A stretch of DNA of 6,338 nucleotides from Methanolinea sp. UBA477 (GTDB lineage: Archaea; Halobacteriota; Methanomicrobia; Methanomicrobiales; Methanospirillaceae): assembly GCA_002509485.1 (NCBI GenBank), contig DAWO01000125.1, positions 1 to 6,338 on the forward strand. Reading direction: 5' to 3'. Shown piece by piece: positions 1 to 5,528 of the stretch (position 1 is the first letter of the stretch; each line of letters begins with the position of its first letter). The position numbers and the translations under genes are program-made. The notes under the pieces were generated by a model. The model was not told where the DNA came from, searched no databases, and saw only the letters and a program-made list of their open reading frames with translations.

Positions 1-87
1 TTATGTGTTACCGGGAATGCAGGATATATAGGTAAACGTGCGGTTCATGTCTATCATTCAACCGTTTCTGGAAATATTGTTGAGTGA
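1..87 (+). pseudogene. Possible remnant or 5' fragment of a GalE-like NAD-dependent epimerase
   Basis: Frame 1 is open from the left edge to a TGA at 85-87. Its first residues read L-C-V-T-G-N-A-G-Y-I-G-K-R-A-V. This matches the N-terminal Rossmann motif of extended short-chain dehydrogenases such as UDP-glucose 4-epimerase (V-T-G-x-A-G-Y-I-G, with the GxxGxxG dinucleotide-binding glycines). A real start codon would lie just outside the window. After about 15 residues the match fades and the frame stops. No other frame in 88-276 carries a recognisable continuation, so at best this is a decayed fragment. The match is short and could be chance. The GxxGxxG pattern is seen; the assignment as a remnant is inference. 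Confidence 0.2.
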
Positions 88-276
88 GTGCCCTTTTCCA
101 ATAGATCATCTCACCTTTATTCCTGATGAAATCTTCTCAAGTCCGGGTGTTTAAGAACGGTATTGCGGCCTGCTAACCAGATGTCAGACAGCCGCGGGCA
201 TTCCCCCTGAACGACTTCTTCCCTGGATATCCAACCATTTTATAAAAGCAGATAAGCACACTAGTACCTGTTTCAC
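88..276. other. Intergenic leader region upstream of the ATPase gene
   Basis: No frame on either strand gives a convincing protein here. The longest alternatives are about 40 codons or fewer, or lack a usable start. Apart from the TATA-like element at 238-246, I see no repeat, RNA gene or binding-site array. Most of the stretch appears to be non-coding upstream DNA. Confidence 0.5.
238..246 (+). promoter_or_regulatory. TATA-box-like promoter element of the ATPase gene
   Basis: The element TTTATAAAA is centred about 35 bases before the ATG at 277. Archaeal transcription usually begins about 25 bases past the TATA box, which puts the start near 267-270 and leaves a leader of only about 7-10 bases. 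No Shine-Dalgarno element is present between the box and the ATG, which fits a nearly leaderless mRNA. No clear BRE is visible. The sequence is seen; the transcription start is inferred. Confidence 0.55.
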
Positions 277-2817
277 ATGGACTATGAAAGACTGGGTGCA
301 TTCTACCTGGGAAAGGAGTACAGCCTTGAAAAGCGGCAGCTGCTTGACCGGCTCGTGATGTACGACTCCCGTGACCTCACCACCCATGCGATCTGTATCG
401 GGATGACCGGGAGCGGCAAGACCGGGCTGTGCGTAGACCTCCTCGAGGAGGCGGCAATCGATGACGTCCCTGCGATCATCATCGATCCCAAGGGGGACAT
501 AACCAACCGGCTGCTCATGTTCCCCGACCTCGCCCCCGGGGACTTCCTCCCCTGGGTCAACCCTGACGATGCCCGGAGAAAAGGGCTGTCAATTGAGGAT
601 TATGCCACGAAACAGGCTGAATCATGGAAGAGCGGGCTCTCTTCCTGGGGGCAGGACGGGGAACGGATCCGGGCGCTCCGTGACTCCGCAGACCTGGTCA
701 TCTACACCCCCGGAAGCGATGCGGGCGTCCCGGTCTCGGTCATACAGTCATTTGCAGCCCCGGATCTCTCCTGGGATACCGAAGCGGAGCTGATCCGGGA
801 GAAGATATCTGGCACGGCGACGGCCCTCCTCGCCCTGATCAGGCTTGACGCAGATCCGCTCGTCTCACGGGAACACATCCTCATCTCATCGATCTTCGAA
901 CACTTCTGGAGGAAAGGAGAGGACCTTGACCTGGTCACGCTTATCAGGGCAATCCAGAACCCTCCCCTCGCACAGGTCGGTGCATTCGATATCGAGACCT
1001 TCTTCCCGGCAAAGGAACGAACACCGCTCGCCATGCGGCTGAATCACATAATCGCCGCTCCCTCGTTTCGGTCCTGGATGGAAGGCCAGCCGCTTGACAT
1101 CCCGGGCTTCCTCGCAACCCCCGACGGGAAAACCCGCCATTCCGTCTTCTATATCGCCCACTTAAACGAGGAGGAACGGATGTTCTTTGTCACGCTCCTC
1201 CTGTACCAGGTCCTCTCGTGGATCAGGACCCAGAGCGGGACGACGAGCCTCCGTGCACTCCTGTATATGGACGAGATCTTCGGCTTCTTCCCTCCGACTG
1301 CAAACCCGCCGAGCAAGGAACCGATGCTCACGCTCCTGAAACAGGCACGGGCATTCGGCCTCGGGGTCGTGCTGACGACCCAGAACCCGGTCGACCTCGA
1401 CTACAAGGGCCTCTCCAACACCGGCACCTGGTTTATCGGGAGGCTCCAGACCAGGCAGGACCGCGATCGCGTCCTTGACGGTCTCGAAGGAGCCGTCCAG
1501 GGAGGTGATTTCACCCGTGCCGACCTCTCCGATATCCTCTCGTCGCTTGACAGCCGCGTCTTTCTCCTCCATAACGTGCACGAGGATGCCCCCGTGATCT
1601 TCAGTACCCGGTGGGCGATGAGCTATCTCAGGGGACCGCTCAGCCGCGAGCAGGTCCGCACATTGATGGACGGGAGAAAACCCGATACCAGTGGATCAGC
1701 AACCAGGAGCAGTCCTGCAGCTTCTGTTGGGGAATCAACCGGTACGCCACCGGGGGCATCTCCTGCAGGGTCCGCGGGGATACTGCCACAGGTGCAGGCA
1801 TCGGCCCTTCCACCGACGCTTCCTGCCGATATAATGCAGCGTTATCTCCCGGTCCGGATCACCCGCGAGGCAGCGGAAGCGGACGCACTCCTGAAAGGCG
1901 GCGGGAAGGGTACACAATCGTCAGCCGTGTATGAACCGATGATACTTGCTGGCGGCCGGATCCGTTACAGGAGCCCGAAACTGGAGGAGGACGCAGAGCG
2001 GGAGTTCTTGTTGCTTGCCCCGTTCTCATCCACGGGCCGGGTTGCATGGGAGAGTGCCCGGGATTTCCCCGGTACTCCCGACACCCTCACGTCATCACCA
2101 TCCCCTGATGCGGGATATTCCGCACCGCCTGATGTTGTTCGCGCCCTGAAAAAGTCTTCCTCGCTGAAGAAAAGCCTGGTGGATTACCTTGCCCACTCCC
2201 GGGAACTGAACCTCTACACATCTCCTGACGCACAGCTCGTCTCGAAGCCGGGGGAACCCGAGAACGAGTTCCTCCTCCGGGCCCGTCTTGTCATGCGGGA
2301 GAAGAGGGACGCAGAGGTGGACAAACTCCGGAAGAAACACGAGGACAAGGTTGAGAATCTGGAAGATCGTCTCCGGAAGGCCGGGATGAAAGCAGATAAA
2401 AAGTTGGAGGATGCCGAGGCAAGAAAAAGGGAGACACTGATCTCTGCCGGGGAATCGGTCCTCGGTGCCCTGCTTGGACGGAAGAGTTCCCGGTCCGTGT
2501 CGACTGCGGCAGGCAAGTACCGGCAGAGCCGTTCCGCGACCATGACCGCACGGGAAGCAGAAGAGACTGTCCGCGCCCTCGAAGAAGATATAAAAGAACT
2601 GAAGGAAGAATTCGAGGACGAAGCGGCAGAGATCAGGGCCCGCTGGGAGAATGCTGCGAACGAGATCGGGAATATTGTAATAAAACCCACGAAGACCGGG
2701 ATCAGTGTTACATCATTCCTCCTCTGCTGGGTGCCCTGGTGGACCGTGATCGTGAGCGATGGCACGGGTACAACGAAAGCAGAACGGATCGATGCATCAG
2801 GGCACGTTCCGGTATGA
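277..2817 (+). CDS. HerA/FtsK-type P-loop ATPase (DUF87/DUF853-like) with C-terminal coiled coil
   Basis: An 846-residue cytoplasmic ATPase without signal peptide. The Walker A motif GMTGSGKT is at residues 42-49, and an I-I-I-D-P-K-G-D strand-turn follows at 67-74, typical of HerA/TraG-type hexameric ATPases. Walker B is A-L-L-Y-M-D-E at 327-333. The sensor-like T-T-Q-N-P segment (367-371) and the conserved G-R-L-Q-T-R-Q-D-R-D (388-397), where an arginine finger would lie, complete the motor core to about 450. Next come a Pro/Ser/Ala-rich linker (about 468-515), a mixed middle region, two charged coiled-coil segments (about 670-720 and 757-795), and a short hydrophobic Trp-rich end (about 812-824). 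ATG 277 is chosen because an in-frame TAG lies at 262-264 with no other ATG between. HerA relatives pump or unwind DNA, often with the nuclease NurA, but no nuclease or other partner gene is adjacent. The ATPase family is clear; the substrate and biological role are unknown. Confidence 0.9.
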   Translation: MDYERLGAFYLGKEYSLEKRQLLDRLVMYDSRDLTTHAICIGMTGSGKTGLCVDLLEEAAIDDVPAIIIDPKGDITNRLLMFPDLAPGDFLPWVNPDDARRKGLSIEDYATKQAESWKSGLSSWGQDGERIRALRDSADLVIYTPGSDAGVPVSVIQSFAAPDLSWDTEAELIREKISGTATALLALIRLDADPLVSREHILISSIFEHFWRKGEDLDLVTLIRAIQNPPLAQVGAFDIETFFPAKERTPLAMRLNHIIAAPSFRSWMEGQPLDIPGFLATPDGKTRHSVFYIAHLNEEERMFFVTLLLYQVLSWIRTQSGTTSLRALLYMDEIFGFFPPTANPPSKEPMLTLLKQARAFGLGVVLTTQNPVDLDYKGLSNTGTWFIGRLQTRQDRDRVLDGLEGAVQGGDFTRADLSDILSSLDSRVFLLHNVHEDAPVIFSTRWAMSYLRGPLSREQVRTLMDGRKPDTSGSATRSSPAASVGESTGTPPGASPAGSAGILPQVQASALPPTLPADIMQRYLPVRITREAAEADALLKGGGKGTQSSAVYEPMILAGGRIRYRSPKLEEDAEREFLLLAPFSSTGRVAWESARDFPGTPDTLTSSPSPDAGYSAPPDVVRALKKSSSLKKSLVDYLAHSRELNLYTSPDAQLVSKPGEPENEFLLRARLVMREKRDAEVDKLRKKHEDKVENLEDRLRKAGMKADKKLEDAEARKRETLISAGESVLGALLGRKSSRSVSTAAGKYRQSRSATMTAREAEETVRALEEDIKELKEEFEDEAAEIRARWENAANEIGNIVIKPTKTGISVTSFLLCWVPWWTVIVSDGTGTTKAERIDASGHVPV

Positions 2818-2942
2818 TGGGGTTATATGCCCCGGATCTCTTTTCGTATCCTGCATACCAGTTCAAGTGTGACCATGCAACAAAAACTCCTTCTCTGGAA
2901 TGCTTGCCCGATTCATCTTCCCGGCTCTCACACTCCGATACC

Positions 2943-2974
2943 CGCTCCAGCAACCGTTACCGGAGCGCTTTTTT
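2943..2974 (+). terminator. Hairpin plus T6 terminator downstream of the ATPase gene
   Basis: CGCTCC (2943-2948) and GGAGCG (2962-2967) form a perfect 6-bp stem around a 13-base loop. It is followed at once by C and six T (2969-2974), the layout of an intrinsic terminator on the + strand. It lies about 125 bases past the ATPase stop. A weaker hairpin sits right after the stop, GGGG (2819-2822) against CCCC (2830-2833), followed by a TCTTTT run, and could be an earlier site. Archaeal RNA polymerase terminates mainly at T-runs, so the stem may not be needed. Confidence 0.5.
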
Positions 2975-3071
2975 CGCAATCTCACTGAAATGGCTGCCTT
3001 TTTTCATCCGGCCGTCATCGTGGGACCTGCCTGGCTTGGAATTTTCTGAATCCCCTCCTCCCTCCAATCAG

Positions 3072-3080
3072 TATATTTAT
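3072..3080 (+). promoter_or_regulatory. TATA-box-like promoter element of the lipoprotein gene
   Basis: TATATTTAT lies with its centre about 31 bases before the ATG at 3107. A start of transcription about 25 bases downstream would fall near 3101-3103, leaving a leader of only a few bases. No Shine-Dalgarno element occurs between box and ATG (the bases before ATG are ACAGGACCCCG), so leaderless or nearly leaderless translation is likely. The upstream CCAATCAG is not a strong BRE. The element is seen; the transcription start is inferred. Confidence 0.6.
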
Positions 3081-3106
3081 GACTCTTCCATTGAAACAGG
3101 ACCCCG

Positions 3107-3994
3107 ATGAAGAGATCTTTTTGTAGCAGGAGATGGGTCGTTGCCGTTTTAATCGTTGTCACCAGCCTTTTTCTCCTCTGTGGATGCATCGAAGAGCCTG
3201 CTGGTCAGGATGCCGTGTCGGGGACCGGGATTGTGATATACCAGGATATCGAGGGTGGATTCTATGGAATCATGGCCGATGACGGAACGCGTTACCTGCC
3301 CCTTAACCTGGGAGACGAGTACCAGATAGACGGGCTTTCGGTCCGCTTTTCAGGGACTCCACGGGAGGACCTGTTAACAATTGCCCAGTGGGGCACGCCC
3401 ATCGAACTCACCTCGATCCAAAAGAGTGGCGATGGGCATGTAACGATGGAGGAGAGCAGGCGGATCGCAGAGGATTACGTCAAGGGCACAGACGAGTTCA
3501 GGCAGTATGGCGGCACGAACCTTCGTCTGACCGGAACAGAGACACTCCAATGCCCATACTGCTGGCAGTTCACCTTCGGATATGACATGATCTCCATGAA
3601 GGACCCCGATGTAATCGACCATGTCGTGGAAGCAGTGACCATAGCGGATGGCGAGATGAGAGAGGTAACACAGTCAGCAGGTCTTCCAACAGGGATCATG
3701 ACCGTCGGAGAACTCGCTGCCGACCAGGTATACGAGACTCCCGTAACCCTTATCGGGCGTGTATCCCTCCTCGGCCAGCTGAACTGCCCGTGTTTTCACC
3801 TCACTTCAGGCGGCGAATCGGTAGAGGTATATTACGACCTCATGGTGGAGGACGACAGGACGGAATTGCCTGCCGTGAGCGTCGAGGGAATAGAGAATGG
3901 AGATATCGTGCTTGTCGAAGGAAAATTGAAGGAGAGCGGGACATACCGGAATAAAGGTGCCTTCTGGGCCGAAAATATCACGACGTATCCCTGA
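3107..3994 (+). CDS. Secreted archaeal lipoprotein with three small domains (hypothetical)
   Basis: A 295-residue exported protein. The N-terminus has a basic start (K-R-S-F-C-S-R-R), a hydrophobic core at 11-24 and a lipobox L-C-G-C ending at Cys27, so it is probably lipid-anchored on the outer face of the cell membrane. The mature part seems to have three units. A beta-rich unit (about 38-105) contains E-G-G-F-Y-G-I and D-D-G-T-R-Y-L-P-L-N-L. A PepSY-like alpha/beta unit (about 111-188) has the motif C-P-Y-C-W-x-F at 149-155. A C-terminal beta unit (about 197-293) resembles an OB-fold, with C-P-C at 227-229 and a long run from the first strand to V-E-V-Y-Y-D. I recall similar modules in methanogen lipoproteins, but no function is known to me. 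The four cysteines in two close pairs could form disulfides or bind metal; this is speculation. It is transcribed alone, convergent with the next gene. Confidence 0.85.
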   Translation: MKRSFCSRRWVVAVLIVVTSLFLLCGCIEEPAGQDAVSGTGIVIYQDIEGGFYGIMADDGTRYLPLNLGDEYQIDGLSVRFSGTPREDLLTIAQWGTPIELTSIQKSGDGHVTMEESRRIAEDYVKGTDEFRQYGGTNLRLTGTETLQCPYCWQFTFGYDMISMKDPDVIDHVVEAVTIADGEMREVTQSAGLPTGIMTVGELAADQVYETPVTLIGRVSLLGQLNCPCFHLTSGGESVEVYYDLMVEDDRTELPAVSVEGIENGDIVLVEGKLKESGTYRNKGAFWAENITTYP

Positions 3995-4021
3995 TCTTCC
4001 AGCCCAAGTGTTCACAGGGAT

Positions 4022-4044
4022 ATGGTTTAACCATTTTTCTTCTT
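4022..4044 (+). terminator. Terminator-like palindrome and T-tract after the lipoprotein gene
   Basis: ATGGTTTAACCAT (4022-4034) is a near-perfect palindrome. Four to six bases on each side can pair, and a TTTTTCTTCTT run follows directly. It sits 28 bases past the lipoprotein stop, where a + strand terminator is expected. The stem is AT-rich and weak, and the T-run alone may be the functional signal in an archaeon. Confidence 0.5.
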
Positions 4045-4256
4045 CAAGGTCTGTGTCACGGAACGGCTCTCCACTTTTTGGCTCCGTTGCTGAGATCGAA
4101 TTTGCTTCTCCGCATGAAATGACTCAAATGTTACTCCGACAGAGACGCGCCATTCTGTCGACTGGGATTCTTGTTCCAATCTTTCCGGCATGGACCGACA
4201 ACGATGCCTTTTGGAGAATTCAACACCTGGTAGTGTGGGGCCTGGGTAAATATCCG

Positions 4257-4276
4257 AAAGAAAAAAAATAGAAAAA
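4257..4276 (-). terminator. Oligo-T terminator of the PPOX gene
   Basis: On the - strand this reads TTTTTCTATTTTTTTTCTTT, starting 27 bases after the TAG stop of the PPOX gene. There is no strong hairpin. Long non-template T-runs are the usual archaeal termination signal. Position and composition make this the likely 3' end of the transcript that contains the PPOX gene and possibly the phosphate genes upstream. Confidence 0.65.
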
Positions 4277-4302
4277 TGCGAACAGCCCGGTCTTTCAGCA
4301 TG

Positions 4303-4781
4303 CTACTCGTTTTTCAGGGCCACGATGTCCTTGACCCTGACAAGTCTCCATACCAGGTTCTTCTCCTGGCCGACAATGGTCTCTGGGGAGTCACCCGGCG
4401 AGAAGCCGAGTGCCGACAGGATATTCGGGGAGAGATCCCGTGACCGGATAAGGTCGACGAATCCCTTCCTGATCTCTTTTCTCTTCTCCGGATCCGTTAT
4501 CTCTTCGAGGTATCCCTGCAGGCTGACGAAGGTGAAGCACGAGAGATCACGGGCATAATTTTCGACTTCAACCGATACCGCGGGATTTTTACGGAAATAG
4601 TCGATTTTGCGTCCGTACCTGGTCGGCAGGAAATGCATGTACTTCCCGTCAAAAACATACAGAAACGGGGCTATATATGGGAAGAACCCCCCCCGGCAAA
4701 CGCGATCCGGCATACGTATCCGTCCTCTATGAGACGGTCATATTCTTCTTTCTCCATGGGAGGAATCATTGTGATATCCAT
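4303..4781 (-). pseudogene. PPOX-fold (NimA-like) flavin-binding protein, frame broken at a poly-G run
   Basis: Members of this pyridoxamine 5'-phosphate oxidase-like family are small split-barrel proteins that bind FMN or a related flavin; the substrate here is unknown. Two frames together make one family member. The first starts at ATG 4781 behind a good Shine-Dalgarno, gives the family-like N-terminus M-D-I-T-M-I-P-P-M-E-K-E-E-Y-D-R-L-I, reaches C-R-I-A-F-A-G, and stops at TAG 4671-4673. The second carries the rest, P-Y-I-A-P-F-L-Y-V-F-D-G-K, then G-R-K-I-D-Y-F-R-K-N-P-A-V-S-V-E-V and F-V-S-L-Q-G, ending in L-V-W-R-L-V-R-V-K-D. The break falls at eight G (4687-4694). Six G or nine G would restore a 158- or 159-residue protein, normal for the family. 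A start at internal ATG 4713 would leave 136 residues without the first helix and part of the barrel. It may be a sequencing error, a real mutation, phase variation, or a -1 frameshift. Confidence 0.8.
4687..4694 (-). repeat. Eight-base mononucleotide run (G8 on the coding strand) at the frame break
   Basis: An uninterrupted C8 on the + strand, flanked by two G on its right. It lies between codons for A-F-A and F-F-P-Y in the PPOX gene, in the variable turn between two conserved blocks. It contains the heptamer GGGGGGG, where a ribosome or polymerase could slip. Homopolymers of this length are prone both to sequencing miscounts and to replication slippage. Confidence 0.95.
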
Positions 4782-4783
4782 GC

Positions 4784-4790
4784 ATCACCT
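4784..4790 (-). promoter_or_regulatory. Shine-Dalgarno element that fixes the PPOX start
   Basis: AGGTGAT on the - strand is complementary to the archaeal 16S 3' end (AUCACCU). It sits 2 bases before ATG 4781, or about 4 from the GGTG core. A second ATG at 4785-4783 overlaps the element but opens a frame that stops after 15 codons. This element supports 4781 as the true start and shows that the apparent internal start at 4713 is an artefact of the frame break. Confidence 0.7.
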
Positions 4791-4804
4791 TCTGTAAGAA
4801 CCGG

Positions 4805-4816
4805 TATAAAATAAAT
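4805..4816 (-). promoter_or_regulatory. Possible TATA-like promoter of the PPOX gene
   Basis: ATTTATTTTATA on the - strand lies in the 84-base gap between the DUF47 stop and the PPOX start, centred about 29 bases before the ATG. Transcription from it would start near 4785, which would cut into the Shine-Dalgarno element. Either the box is not the main promoter and the gene is read through from the phosphate genes, or the T-rich run acts as a terminator for them. It is AT-rich compared with its surroundings. Confidence 0.3.
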
Positions 4817-4865
4817 GACTTCGAGTGGTATCCGGGCCGGCAGACAGGGTATTGACGCGGGGTGA

Positions 4866-5522
4866 TCATTCGGAACCGATATCGATTCCCACGACGGCCT
4901 TGTGAAGAATGTCCACGGTGTAACGGAGCGCTCTCCCTGCATCCCTCAGGTGATGGTAGATCTCCCGTTTCTTCATCGCGCCCAGGACATCGTCGGAATT
5001 GAGCAGGACGCCCATGCTCTCGATATACAGGTCTTCAATCCGGTGCATCGCGTCCCGAGCCCGCCTGATAAGTCTCCTGACCCTCTTCTGGTCAGTGTTC
5101 ATGACCCGCACACCTTCAGCCATACATCGCGTTCCCCCCAGGAGCGCTCTTGTCATCTCCCGTATAGGTTCGTCCGGTTCCACTCCAAAGACATACATCT
5201 CCTTGGCAATCTCGGCGGTGTAATTGAGGATATAGTCCATCTGACGTGAAAGGCTGTAGATGTCCTGGCGGTCGAATGGCGTCGAGAATGCATCGATCAG
5301 CTTCTCTTCGAGGTCGTATCGCAATGCGTCGACCTCTTTCTCCATCCGTTTCAGCACTACCGGATCTTCAAGAGGGGTTGTCGTCAGCCAGTCTGAAAGA
5401 GTTTTTACGCCGGTGAGGGTCCGGTCAGCCTGGCGCGAGAGCATATCTTCGAAGTCGTATTTGGCAGGGAATATCGAACTGAATATCCCCTCTATCGTTC
5501 CTCTTCTCTTCCCGCGTGTCAT
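4866..5522 (-). CDS. DUF47/PhoU-like Pit accessory protein
   Basis: A 218-residue, helix-rich cytoplasmic protein of the DUF47 (PhoU_div) family, which usually has just over 200 residues. These proteins accompany PiT permeases and are thought to modulate phosphate transport. After a basic N-terminus and F-S-S-I-F-P-A-K-Y-D-F, the first PhoU-like repeat has the hallmark L-E-E-K-L-I-D-A-F-S-T-P-F-D-R-Q-D-I-Y (70-89) followed by D-Y-I-L-N. The second repeat (about 155-212) has H-R-I-E-D-L-Y and K-K-R-E-I-Y-H-H-L-R-D-A-G. The start is ATG 5522, 6 bases after the permease stop. A GGGAG (5533-5537), 10 bases before the ATG, is a weak Shine-Dalgarno at the end of the permease gene. Tight spacing indicates one operon with the permease upstream. 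The family is clear; its exact mechanism is not established. Confidence 0.9.
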   Translation of the reverse strand: MTRGKRRGTIEGIFSSIFPAKYDFEDMLSRQADRTLTGVKTLSDWLTTTPLEDPVVLKRMEKEVDALRYDLEEKLIDAFSTPFDRQDIYSLSRQMDYILNYTAEIAKEMYVFGVEPDEPIREMTRALLGGTRCMAEGVRVMNTDQKRVRRLIRRARDAMHRIEDLYIESMGVLLNSDDVLGAMKKREIYHHLRDAGRALRYTVDILHKAVVGIDIGSE

Positions 5523-5528
5523 TGCAAT

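Larger units (their letters stand above)
2818..3106. other. Intergenic spacer between the ATPase and lipoprotein genes
   Basis: This spacer holds the terminator signals of the upstream gene, a pyrimidine-rich run (CCCCTCCTCCCTCC, about 3052-3065) and the TATA-like box of the lipoprotein gene. Open frames crossing it on either strand are low-complexity, lack ribosome-binding sites, or only extend from frames antisense or alternate to the flanking genes. I see no protein or RNA gene. Confidence 0.5.
3995..4302. other. Convergent intergenic region between lipoprotein and PPOX genes
   Basis: The two flanking genes point into this 308-base stretch, and each contributes a T-rich termination signal near its end (4022-4044 on +, 4257-4276 on -). 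The middle, about 4045-4256, contains no RNA gene, repeat or convincing coding sequence. A 104-codon + strand frame (3957-4271) and a 56-codon - strand frame (4131-4301) cross it. The first overlaps the lipoprotein gene and the second runs through the poly-T terminator, and neither looks like a known protein. Confidence 0.5.

Noticed and set aside
8..109. A 33-codon - strand frame preceded by GGTGA, antisense to the possible epimerase remnant
   Set aside because: Only one base separates the Shine-Dalgarno-like motif from the ATG, the peptide resembles nothing I know, and a frame of this length is expected by chance.
2739..3110. A 123-codon + strand frame across the ATPase-lipoprotein spacer, ending on the lipoprotein ATG
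   Set aside because: It begins inside the ATPase gene in another frame, runs through the hairpin terminator and TATA box, and its composition (Ser/Arg/Pro-rich) looks like non-coding translation.
3957..4271. A 104-codon + strand frame overlapping the end of the lipoprotein gene
   Set aside because: It starts inside a confident gene in another frame, has no ribosome-binding site, resembles no family I recognise, and crosses the terminator-like palindrome.
4131..4301. A 56-codon - strand frame beginning 1 base after the PPOX stop
   Set aside because: It reads through the oligo-T terminator as a run of Phe codons, has no Shine-Dalgarno, and shows no family resemblance.
4303..4713. PPOX gene taken as an intact 136-residue protein starting at ATG 4713
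   Set aside because: It lacks the conserved N-terminus, which lies immediately upstream in another frame behind a good Shine-Dalgarno; ATG 4713 is an out-of-frame reading of the Y-V-C-R codons.
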